Below are positions 1 to 7,034 of a DNA stretch of 37,813 bases, in pieces (positions within the stretch are counted from its first letter, which is position 1; each line of letters starts with the position of its first letter). Source of the stretch: JBICIG01 sp043101605. GTDB lineage: Bacteria > Planctomycetota > Phycisphaerae > Phycisphaerales > UBA1924. Under the pieces are notes generated by a model. The model saw only the letters and a list, made by a program, of their open reading frames with translations, was not told the origin of the DNA and did not search any database. The stretch spans positions 1-37,813 of the forward strand of contig JBICIG010000113.1 of NCBI GenBank assembly GCA_043101605.1, given 5' to 3'. Both the position numbers and the translations under genes were made by a program.

Positions 1-89
1 TCGCGCTTGAATCGCCGACCACGGATGCAATTCCTGCGCTCCATCGGCAGGGCTTGCGCCGTTTCACACGCCGCCCGCCCGGGCGCCCC
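1..89. other. Window edge downstream of fliE, no gene assigned
   Basis: On the minus strand this is the sequence just after the fliE stop. An ATG at 44-42 could open the next flagellar gene (fliF often follows fliE), but only about 14 codons are visible and they match nothing I recognise. No terminator-like hairpin is seen, which is compatible with the operon continuing beyond the window. Confidence 0.3.
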
Positions 90-404
90 TCACACGCGGA
101 TCTGCTTGACCTCGTCGTACGCCTGCAGCACCTTGTTCCGCACCGCCTGCAGCATCCGGAACGCCGTGTCGGCCTTCTGCGACGCAAGGATCACGCCCTC
201 GACATCGTCGCGGTCGCCCGTCGCCAGGTCCTCGATCGCCTGCGTCGCCTGCTGCTGGAGCTGGTTCACCTCGTCGATGTTCTTCATCAGAACATCCTTG
301 AACCGGGGGGCGTCCCCGTCGGGACGGATCCCGCCAGCCGGAGTGCGCTGCGGCTGCAGCCCCCCGCCTCCCGTTGCGCCGATCAGTCCCAGCGGATCAC
401 TCAT
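90..404 (-). CDS. fliE: Flagellar hook-basal body protein FliE
   Basis: FliE joins the MS ring (FliF) to the proximal rod of the flagellar basal body. The 104-residue product has the usual length and layout: a glycine-rich, poorly conserved N-terminus, then a helical C-terminal half containing FKDVLMKNIDEVN and the family-typical segment with DVEGVILASQKADTAFRML and a closing QAYDEVKQIRV. The ATG start is preceded by GAGGGTGACCC, a usable ribosome binding site. It is the third gene of the flgB-flgC-fliE unit, 63 bases downstream of flgC on the same strand, the classical order for these rod and adaptor genes. The identification rests on the C-terminal motif and the neighbours; both agree. Confidence 0.95.
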   Translation of the reverse strand: MSDPLGLIGATGGGGLQPQRTPAGGIRPDGDAPRFKDVLMKNIDEVNQLQQQATQAIEDLATGDRDDVEGVILASQKADTAFRMLQAVRNKVLQAYDEVKQIRV

Positions 405-467
405 GGGTCACCCTCGATGCCGCGCCCCGCCCGCGAAGCCGGCCCAATCTCGCTCAACCGCCCCCGC

Positions 468-887
468 TCACGCCAGCAGCCGCAAAGCCTGGGCCATCAG
501 GCTCTTGGTCGCGTCCGCCGCCGCCACATTCGCCTCGTACGCCCGCACCGCCTCCATCGCGTTGACCTGCTCGACCACCGGGCTGATGTCGGGCACCATG
601 ATGTACCCATCCCCGTCATCGTCAAAGGGGTGCCCCGGCGAATACCGGGGAATCAACGCCTCCTCGTTCACATTGATCTCGGCGACATGCACCCCCATCG
701 CCTTCCCCTCGCGGGTCGACGCGGTCGGATCCCCCGGCGCGAACATGATCTCACGCCGCTTGTACGGGCTGTAGTTGCCCTGCGAGTCCACCAGCGTGTC
801 CCGGTGCGCGATGTTCGACGACGCCACCGTCAGCCTCGCACGCTGCGCCACCATGCCGCTCGTAGAGATGTCCAGGGCCCCGTACAT
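468..887 (-). CDS. flgC: Flagellar basal-body rod protein FlgC
   Basis: FlgC is a proximal rod subunit. The 139-residue product starts with the rod-family N-terminal motif (MYGALDISTSGMVAQRARL, then VASSNIAHRDT), equivalent to the usual 'a sGm A q r r l d v i a s N i A n' block, and ends with the C-terminal block NAMEAVRAYEANVAAADATKS shared by rod and hook proteins. The middle carries YSPYKRREIMFAPGDPT and the acidic stretch FDDDGDGY. The ATG is supported by GGAGG a few bases upstream. It lies between flgB (36 bases upstream) and fliE. Substitution of the usual N-A-N/D-T by NIAHRDT is minor. No sign of truncation. Confidence 0.95.
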   Translation of the reverse strand: MYGALDISTSGMVAQRARLTVASSNIAHRDTLVDSQGNYSPYKRREIMFAPGDPTASTREGKAMGVHVAEINVNEEALIPRYSPGHPFDDDGDGYIMVPDISPVVEQVNAMEAVRAYEANVAAADATKSLMAQALRLLA

Positions 888-923
888 GCCACCTCCATCA
901 CCCCTTTGAGGGGGCGTCGCTCA

Positions 924-1361
924 TCACGGCGACTCGCGGATCGCCGCCCGCAACTGGTCCGTCTGGTTCTTGAGGAGGTCCGTCGCGACGCGGAAGACCG
1001 ACGCGTTCTCCGCCAGATCCTGCATCAGCCGCTCGATGTCCCGGTTGTTCCGGTCGTGAAACAGGATGCCCCCGTCGGGTGTGCGGGGCGTCAGCTCCAG
1101 CCGGCCGTCCGCCTTCTCCATCACCTCGCGCGTCTTCGGAAGCCGCAACTCGCCCTGCATCCCGCCCGTCCGCCCGCGCCGGTCCTGCACCGCCCGCTTG
1201 AGGCTCTCCTGGAACCCCGAGACCGACACATCCGTCTGCCGGAAGTCCGGCGTCGAGATGTTCGCGATGTTGTGCGCGATCAGCCGCTGCCGCTGCGCAC
1301 TGAACCGCACCAGCTTCTCCAAAGCCGGCAGGGCGCCCGAACTGGTGACCGATCCGATCAT
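924..1361 (-). CDS. flgB: Flagellar basal-body rod protein FlgB
   Basis: FlgB is the rod subunit next to FliE. The 145-residue product from this ATG contains the rod signature QRQRLIAHNIANISTPDF near the N-terminus and ends in a helical block (ERLMQDLAENASVFRVATDLLKNQ) typical of FlgB. An in-frame start 30 bases further upstream exists (1391) but would overlap the sigma-54 element at 1376-1390, so I chose the ATG beginning MIGSVTSSG. If that promoter is used in the standard way, transcription would begin about 3 bases before this ATG, making the message nearly leaderless; the GGGAGAG upstream would then not be transcribed. It heads the flgB-flgC-fliE transcription unit and follows the regulator gene that probably activates it. 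Confidence 0.92.
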   Translation of the reverse strand: MIGSVTSSGALPALEKLVRFSAQRQRLIAHNIANISTPDFRQTDVSVSGFQESLKRAVQDRRGRTGGMQGELRLPKTREVMEKADGRLELTPRTPDGGILFHDRNNRDIERLMQDLAENASVFRVATDLLKNQTDQLRAAIRESP

Positions 1362-1375
1362 CGACCCGCTCTCCC

Positions 1376-1390
1376 GCAAGCCCGGTGCCA
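1376..1390 (-). promoter_or_regulatory. Sigma-54 (-24/-12) promoter for flgBC-fliE
   Basis: Read on the minus strand the sequence is TGGCAC, five bases (CGGGC), TTGC: an exact match to the RpoN consensus, with the invariant GG and GC dinucleotides separated by ten bases. It lies in the 52-base gap between the stop of the sigma-54 response regulator and the flgB ATG and points at flgB. The predicted start of transcription is close to 1364. Basis: seen directly; the assignment follows from the consensus and context. Confidence 0.85.
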
Positions 1391-1413
1391 CGCCCGATCC
1401 CGCCCGGCCACGC

Positions 1414-2982
1414 TCACAGCGACGCCTCGACCAGGTGCTCTTCCTTCCACTTCTTGAGCTTCAGCCCCAGCGTCCGCACCCCGATCCCCAGCGCCCGCGC
1501 CGTCCGCTGCCGATGCCCGTTGAACTGCTTGAGCGTCGTCACGATCACCTCTCGCTCGATGTCGGCCAGCGGGCGGATCTCGTCCTCCACCATCGCCCCA
1601 CGCCCGCCCCCATTCACGCCGGGCGCGATCGTCACCGTCCGCCCGGGCTCAAACCCCGAGCCGTTGCCCGCGCCGGCGTGCGTCCCGTTGAGCGCGTGCC
1701 CGCCCCCGAGCCCGCCGGCCGACGATGCGTGGTGCCCGGCATCGCCCGCGCGCTCCCCCGCCCCCCCCGCGATCGCCTGGGCCGCCCGGGCCTCGAACAG
1801 CCAGGGCTCGACCAGTTCGCGCGTGATCTCGCCGCTCCCCCCGCGCGCCGCGCTGAGCACGACCGCGCGGTCGCAGATGTTCTGCAGCTCCCGCACATTG
1901 CCCGGCCACGAGTACCCGCTCAGCAACTCCAGCGCCTCGTCGCGGATCCGCGCCAGCGCCCGCCCCTCACGCTCGCAGATCTGCGCGATGAAGTGCCGCG
2001 CAAGCTGCGCCACATCCTCCGGGCGATCCCGCAGCGGCGGCAGGTGAATCGGCAGCACATTCAGCCGGAAGAACAGGTCCTGGCGGAACTCCCCCGAACC
2101 GACCGCACGCGGCAGGTCGCGGTTGCTCGTCGCGATCACCCGCACATCCACCCCGATCGTCACGCTCGAGCCCACCCGCTCGAACGCCCGCTCCTGCAGA
2201 ACCCGCAGCAGCTTCGCCTGCGTCTGCATCGGAACCTCGCTGATCTCGTCGAGCAGCAGCGTCCCGCCGTCGGCCAGCTCGAACCGCCCCTTGCGCGTCC
2301 GGTCCGCCCCGGTGAACGATCCCTTCTCGTGCCCGAACAGCTCGCTCTCGAGCAGCGACTCCGACAACGCCGCGCAGTTCACCGCCAGGAACGGCTTGTC
2401 CCGCCGCGGGCTCAGGTCGTGGATCGCCCGCGCCACCACCTCCTTGCCCGAGCCGCTCGCCCCGCAGATCAGCACATTGCTCGACGCCTCGGCGACTGCC
2501 CGCACCTGCTCCTTGACCCGACGCAGCGCCGGCGAGTCCCCGATCAGCCGGTCCATCCCCGATGCCTCGCACGCCCTCGGCGCTCGCTCGACGCGCAGCA
2601 GCGCGTTCTCACGCAGCACCTCGGCGTGCCTCGAAGCCCGCTTGATCGTGATCAGCAGCTCATCCCCCTCGAACGGCTTGGTGATGTAATCGAACGCACC
2701 CAGCTTGATCGCCCGCACCGCCGTCTCGATCGATCCGAACGCCGTCATGAGAACGACAGGCACCTCCTCGTCGATCGCGCGGATCCGCTCGAGCAGGTCG
2801 ATCCCCGTTGCCCCGGGCATCCGCAGGTCCGTCAGCACCACATGCGGGCGACGCTCGCGGAACAGTTCCAGCCCCCGCTCGGGCCCGTCGGCGATCAGCA
2901 CCTCGTGCCCCGCCCGACGCAGCGTCGACGACACGCTGTCCCGCATGCTCTCCTTGTCGTCCACGATCAGAACCAGACTCAT
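1414..2982 (-). CDS. Sigma-54-dependent response regulator, FlgR/NtrC type
   Basis: This 522-residue protein has the full NtrC architecture. An N-terminal receiver domain (about 1-120) has the acidic pair D8-D9, phospho-acceptor D52 in LTDLRMPG, and the T/K positions in VLMTAFGS and YITKPF. An AAA+ domain (about 145-385) has Walker A GASGSGKE, the sigma-54 contact loop as GSFTGA, Walker B GGTLLLDEIS and the R-finger region. A glycine/alanine-rich linker leads to a C-terminal Fis-type helix-turn-helix (HRQRTARALGIGVRTLGLKL). The Walker A (usually GESGTGKE) and loop (usually GAFTGA) are mild variants. The start overlaps the stop of the histidine kinase by 4 bases (ATGA). The partner kinase and the -24/-12 element just downstream point to a flagellar activator of the FlgR kind. 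Confidence 0.93.
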   Translation of the reverse strand: MSLVLIVDDKESMRDSVSSTLRRAGHEVLIADGPERGLELFRERRPHVVLTDLRMPGATGIDLLERIRAIDEEVPVVLMTAFGSIETAVRAIKLGAFDYITKPFEGDELLITIKRASRHAEVLRENALLRVERAPRACEASGMDRLIGDSPALRRVKEQVRAVAEASSNVLICGASGSGKEVVARAIHDLSPRRDKPFLAVNCAALSESLLESELFGHEKGSFTGADRTRKGRFELADGGTLLLDEISEVPMQTQAKLLRVLQERAFERVGSSVTIGVDVRVIATSNRDLPRAVGSGEFRQDLFFRLNVLPIHLPPLRDRPEDVAQLARHFIAQICEREGRALARIRDEALELLSGYSWPGNVRELQNICDRAVVLSAARGGSGEITRELVEPWLFEARAAQAIAGGAGERAGDAGHHASSAGGLGGGHALNGTHAGAGNGSGFEPGRTVTIAPGVNGGGRGAMVEDEIRPLADIEREVIVTTLKQFNGHRQRTARALGIGVRTLGLKLKKWKEEHLVEASL

Positions 2983-3929
2983 GCCGCTTGCTCCTTCGGC
3001 GCCCGCGTCACCACGCGAACCCCGCTCGAATGGATCTCTTCACCCCGGATCGGCAGCACGAGCTCGACGCACGCGCCGCGGCGACCCTCCCCGTCCTCCG
3101 ATCGGTTCCGCACCCGCACGCTCCCCCCGTGCGCATCGACGATCCGGTGCACGATCGCCAGCCCCAGCCCCGTTCCGGCCGCACGCGTCGTAAAGAAAGG
3201 ATTGAACATCCGATCCACGACCTCCGCAGGGATCCCCGGCCCGGTGTCGCTCACGCCGAGCACCGCGCGGTCTTCGCCCCCCACCCGCTCGCGGCGTGCG
3301 CTCAAGAGCAGCACATGCCCCCCGCGCTCGCACGACTCCATCGCGTCAATCGCGTTCCGCACCAGGTTCGACACCGCCTGCACCACCAGCGTCCGGTCGC
3401 AATCGATCGTGTCGTCGCCACGCTCGACCCGCACCTCCACGCCCGCCGGGATCGGCACCCCCGCCAGCGCCTCGTCGAGCAGCGAGCCGACCTCCTCCCG
3501 CTCGCACTGCACCCGCATCTCGCGCGCAAACGCGAGCACATCCCGCACGATCCGCTCCACTCCCCGCACCGACGCCCGGATCTTCCTCGCCGTCGTCTGC
3601 GGCTCTTCCTGACCCTCGAGGTCCTCATCCAGCAGCCGCGCGTACAGCCCGATCGACGCCAGCGGGTTGCGGATCTCGTGCGCAATCCCCGCGGCCATCT
3701 CTCCCAGCGCCGCCAGGCGCCGCGACCGATGCAGCTGCTCGTTCGCCTCGCTCAACTCCGCCTGCAGCTTCGCGACCCGCTGCTGGAGCGCCTCGTGCGA
3801 GGCGTGCAGCTTTGCCGTCACCTCGTTGAACGCCGAGAGCAACTCCTGGAGCTCATCGGGCGTCACGCGGGGCCCCGCGGCCTCAGCGACAGGCGCCTCC
3901 GCCAGATTGTCCAACCGCTCGGCCATCAT
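2979..3929 (-). CDS. Soluble sensor histidine kinase, FlgS-like
   Basis: The 316-residue product lacks any membrane segment or signal peptide. Residues about 25-70 form a predicted coiled coil (QQRVAKLQAELSEANEQLHRS), followed by the HisKA helix with H84 in LGEMAAGIAHEIRNPL, then an HATPase domain with N box (NLVRNAIDAMES), G1 (DTGPGIP), F box (FNPFFTT) and G2 (GTGLGLAIVH). All catalytic boxes are present. I chose the ATG at 3929 because it overlaps the stop of the FlgN-like gene (ATGATG, 4-base overlap); the longer open frame upstream is the shadow of that gene. It overlaps the downstream regulator in the same manner, so the pair is surely co-translated. A soluble kinase next to FlgN resembles FlgS, which senses the flagellar export state from the cytoplasm. 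Confidence 0.93.
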   Translation of the reverse strand: MMAERLDNLAEAPVAEAAGPRVTPDELQELLSAFNEVTAKLHASHEALQQRVAKLQAELSEANEQLHRSRRLAALGEMAAGIAHEIRNPLASIGLYARLLDEDLEGQEEPQTTARKIRASVRGVERIVRDVLAFAREMRVQCEREEVGSLLDEALAGVPIPAGVEVRVERGDDTIDCDRTLVVQAVSNLVRNAIDAMESCERGGHVLLLSARRERVGGEDRAVLGVSDTGPGIPAEVVDRMFNPFFTTRAAGTGLGLAIVHRIVDAHGGSVRVRNRSEDGEGRRGACVELVLPIRGEEIHSSGVRVVTRAPKEQAA

Positions 3930-4378
3930 GCCCGCCGATCCTGGTACCGCGGCGTCGCCGGGGTCCGCCCCGCGTACGCGTTCGACGCCGACCGCCCGCG
4001 CGACAGCCCGCCAAGTTCCAGCGACAACTCCGCCCGGCGCGCGCCCAGCCGCTGCTCGTCCCGCCGATCGGCCTCGACGATCCGCGCGATCAGCGCGTCG
4101 ACCGCCTCGGCCAGCCGTGCCACGGCCTCGCGGTCCGCGTCGCTCGCGTCCTCGGCGATCGTGTCCCAACGCGCCCGCATCGGCTGCAACTCGCCCGAGA
4201 TTGCGCCCGCCCGTTCGATCAGTTCCTGCCGCTCGCCCATCAGCGTCAGCAGTTCCTCGGTCCGGTCCTGGTCGATGAGTTCACCCTGCGACCGCGCGAG
4301 CTCCTCGAGCCGCTCGAAGACCTCCCGCTGCTCTTCCAGCAGCGTGATCGCCCGCCCGATGCCGCCCGCCGCACTCAT
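3926..4378 (-). CDS. flgN: FlgN-like flagellar export chaperone
   Basis: This 150-residue, highly charged, almost wholly helical protein fits the FlgN family: an N-terminal helical block (ITLLEEQREVFERLEELARSQ), then LIDQDRTEELLTLMGERQELI, the segment that in FlgN carries the 'l...D...ll...r..l' pattern, and a polar, disordered C-terminus ending SNAYAGRTPATPRYQDRRA. FlgN binds the hook-filament junction proteins FlgK and FlgL and keeps them unfolded for export. The gene overlaps both its upstream TPR neighbour and the downstream kinase by 4 bases. The assignment is by length, helix pattern and context; helical proteins of this type are easily confused, so a generic coiled-coil protein remains possible. 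Confidence 0.65.
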   Translation of the reverse strand: MSAAGGIGRAITLLEEQREVFERLEELARSQGELIDQDRTEELLTLMGERQELIERAGAISGELQPMRARWDTIAEDASDADREAVARLAEAVDALIARIVEADRRDEQRLGARRAELSLELGGLSRGRSASNAYAGRTPATPRYQDRRA

Positions 4379-6873
4379 CCGTCATCCTCCTCGAGCTGCG
4401 CATACAGCCGCCCCGCCGTGTCGAGCCAGCGTTCCCACTGCCGCCGACCCATCGGAAGGTCCGGGTCGTCCCACACCGAATCCGGCAGCGACCGGAAGAA
4501 TCGCCGCGCCCGCTCGTGGCTCGTGCGCGCCCGGTCGAAGTCACCCAGTTCAATCGACGCGTTGACGATCTGCACCAGCGAGACCAGCGACGCCGGCTCT
4601 TCCGGGTAGCGCTCGTACGCCGCGTCGTACTCGCGGATGGCCAGTTCGAACTCCCCGAGGTCGAACGCGCACGAGCCGCGGAAGTAGTACGCGTTGCGGA
4701 GCGTCGCCTTGCCCAGCGGGCCCAGCGTGCCCCGCCCCGCCTCGATCTCGCGGATCAGCCCGTCGTAGAGCTCGTGCGCGCGCACCAGTCGCTCCCGCCG
4801 CACCTCGCCGATCTCCCGCCGACGCTGCGCCGAGAGATCCCCGCGCAGTTCCTCGTTCAGCCGCTCGGCTTCGAGCCGGTACGCCTCGGCCAGCTCGAAA
4901 GACACCAGCGGCTCGTCGTCCCGTTCCGGAAACCGCGACAGCACCGTCTCGAACTGCTCGATCGCCCGCCCGTACTCGCCGCGTGACGCCATCAGCCGAC
5001 CCATCGAGATCAGTGCCTGCCGCATCAGCTCCGTGTCGGGCTCGCTCGAGACACGCCCCTCGATCACCGCCCGCAGCAGGTCCTCGGCTTCCCCGTCGTT
5101 GCCCGCGTCATCATCCAGCAGCAGCGTCTGCGCCAGCGGCACGAAGCTCAGGTCGCCGAACAGCCCGACATGCTTGACCTCCGGATTCGCCCGGTCGGCG
5201 ATCAGCCCGCGGAAGTACTCCGCCGCCTGGTCCAGCTCTCCCAACGCCAACGACGCCCGCCCCAGCCGGTACCGCGCCTCGGCCCGGCGCGGCTCGTCGG
5301 GGAACGCCTCGGCGTATTCGCGGAACGCGCCGATTGCCTCGGGCAGATCGCCCGCCAGATCGAACGAATCCGCCGCGAGCCAGAGCGAACGCTCGTACGC
5401 GACATTGTCCGGCAGGATCATCGCCGTCGCGTGCTGCCGAAACAGGCTCCCCGATGCGATCAGGTGCCGACGAGCCTCCTCCCTCGCCGAGGGCGCCAGC
5501 GCCGCCAGCGACCGATGATCCGGCCCCTCAGGCAGAAGCTGATCCGCCAGCGCCCGGTGCGCCAGCGCCAACTCCAGCAGGATCGAAGAAGGCCGCTCCT
5601 CCAGTGGGTACAGGTCGTCGGCCAGCAGGCTGAACCGAAGCGCCTCGTTCGGCGCCCCCTGCTGCCGACGCTCCATCGCATTGATCGCCAACTCCTCGGC
5701 GATCACCTCACGCGACACCTCCGGGTGCCTCGCGCCCTGATTCATCCCCTCGACCAGCCGCTCGAACGCCTCCAGCGCCGGCTCGGTGCGCCCGAGCTGC
5801 GCCTCGACCCGACCCAGCTCGAGCAGCGCCGCGGGCAATTCGTCGGACAGCACGAATGCCTCGGCGGTCTGCCGGGCGAACTCCCTCGCCCGGTCGAGCT
5901 GCCCCTGCTGCCGCGCGATCCGCGCCCGCAGCACGCCGATCCGCGCCAATCGCTCATCCGCCTCGTGCAGCATCGCCTCGGCCGCGTCAAGCTGCTTCTC
6001 CGCCTGATCCGGCGAGCCCAGCGTCGCGTACGCCTCGGCGAGCAACAGAAGCAGCGATCCCCGGGCCCGCGCCCCGGCCCCTTCCACCCGCTGAAGCTCA
6101 CGCAGGAGCTTCGACACCGCCTGATCGACGAACCCGCCGCGGATCATCTCGGCGATCTGCTTCTCCACCGCCCACGCCCGGTCATCCGGGGGGAGCGTCG
6201 CGTCGGCGAGCAGCTCGCTGAGCAAGCCATCGACCCGCGAACGGTCCCTCGCTTCCTCCGCCGACGCGATCATCGTCCGCATCAGCCGGATCCGCTCGGC
6301 CTGCTCGCCCCGCGGGAGCGCCTCGATCTGGTTCTTCGCCGCGTCGAACCGACGCAGCGCGATCAGCGACTCGGCGATGAACTCCCGATCCCGCGTCGTC
6401 AGCTCGTACCCGGCCTTCTCCGCTTCCTCGTACGCCCGCAGCACATTCTCGTGGTTCGCGTCCAGGCTCACCTGCAGCGCCCGCTGCCCCAGCCACAGCG
6501 ACCGCGCCAGCAGCGAATAGAACCGCGGGCGGAGCTCGGGCGACAGCGCACCCTCCGCCTCGGCCGGGAAGACCTCGTCGTTGAGGAACCCGATCGCGTC
6601 CTCGTACCGACGATCCTCGATCAGCCGCTCGGCCGTCTCGAGCAGCGACGCATAATCCGGCTCCGGGTTCGATCGCAGCACCGCGACCAACCCGGCCAAC
6701 AGCAGCAGCCCCGACGCCGCCAGCGTCGGAAGCTGCCAGACCTCGCGCCATCCGCGCGGCGTCGACTCGACAGCTTCTCCGCCCGATTCGGGGGGCTGCT
6801 TCTCCGCCTGCTCGGCTTTGGGCTTCGACTCGGCCACGACCCGCGACGCCTCCTGCGGCTTCTCCGCGAGCAC
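4375..6873 (-). CDS. Membrane-anchored TPR protein of the flagellar cluster
   Basis: The 832-residue product has a polar N-terminus (about 1-48), one transmembrane helix (about 51-68, LPTLAASGLLLLAGLVAVL) and then a long helical array of tetratricopeptide-type repeats, seen in pieces such as YASLLETAERLIEDRRYEDAI, AEKQLDAAEAMLHEADERLA and EFELAIREYDAAYERYPEEP. The bulk is predicted to lie in the periplasm. The GTG at 6873 is the first possible start after an in-frame TAA in the upstream gap and has GGAG seven bases before it. The stop overlaps the flgN-like start by 4 bases, so it is translated together with the flagellar regulators. Function unknown; a scaffold for assembly or for cell-envelope passage of the flagellum is only a guess. 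Confidence 0.85.
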   Translation of the reverse strand: MLAEKPQEASRVVAESKPKAEQAEKQPPESGGEAVESTPRGWREVWQLPTLAASGLLLLAGLVAVLRSNPEPDYASLLETAERLIEDRRYEDAIGFLNDEVFPAEAEGALSPELRPRFYSLLARSLWLGQRALQVSLDANHENVLRAYEEAEKAGYELTTRDREFIAESLIALRRFDAAKNQIEALPRGEQAERIRLMRTMIASAEEARDRSRVDGLLSELLADATLPPDDRAWAVEKQIAEMIRGGFVDQAVSKLLRELQRVEGAGARARGSLLLLLAEAYATLGSPDQAEKQLDAAEAMLHEADERLARIGVLRARIARQQGQLDRAREFARQTAEAFVLSDELPAALLELGRVEAQLGRTEPALEAFERLVEGMNQGARHPEVSREVIAEELAINAMERRQQGAPNEALRFSLLADDLYPLEERPSSILLELALAHRALADQLLPEGPDHRSLAALAPSAREEARRHLIASGSLFRQHATAMILPDNVAYERSLWLAADSFDLAGDLPEAIGAFREYAEAFPDEPRRAEARYRLGRASLALGELDQAAEYFRGLIADRANPEVKHVGLFGDLSFVPLAQTLLLDDDAGNDGEAEDLLRAVIEGRVSSEPDTELMRQALISMGRLMASRGEYGRAIEQFETVLSRFPERDDEPLVSFELAEAYRLEAERLNEELRGDLSAQRRREIGEVRRERLVRAHELYDGLIREIEAGRGTLGPLGKATLRNAYYFRGSCAFDLGEFELAIREYDAAYERYPEEPASLVSLVQIVNASIELGDFDRARTSHERARRFFRSLPDSVWDDPDLPMGRRQWERWLDTAGRLYAQLEEDDG

Positions 6874-6918
6874 CCGCCGGCTCCGCCGACGCTTCGATCC
6901 GCTCGCTCGCGACTCGGG

Positions 6919-6926
6919 TTATCGGC
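6919..6926 (-). promoter_or_regulatory. Possible sigma-28 (FliA) -10 box
   Basis: On the minus strand the octamer reads GCCGATAA, identical to the sigma-28 -10 consensus. It lies in the only sizeable gap of the flagellar side of the cluster (6874-7034), about 45 bases before the GTG of the TPR gene. The expected -35 (TAAAGTTT 11 bases upstream) is not present; TCAAGT occurs three bases too far away. An in-frame TAA of the TPR frame lies within the box, confirming that it is not coding. Suggestive only. Confidence 0.4.
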
Positions 6927-7034
6927 TGACCACCCCCCGACGACTTGATACACGCGCAGAAACTGCCCCGCCGGGCGCACACCTTCGTGCGCACGCCCCG
7001 TGAACATCGCCCCGCCCCCCTCATTCGAGCGGAT

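Noticed and set aside
1066..3612. Long plus-strand open frames opposite the regulator and kinase genes
   Set aside because: They are antisense shadows of clearly identified genes (receiver, AAA+ and HATPase motifs on the minus strand).
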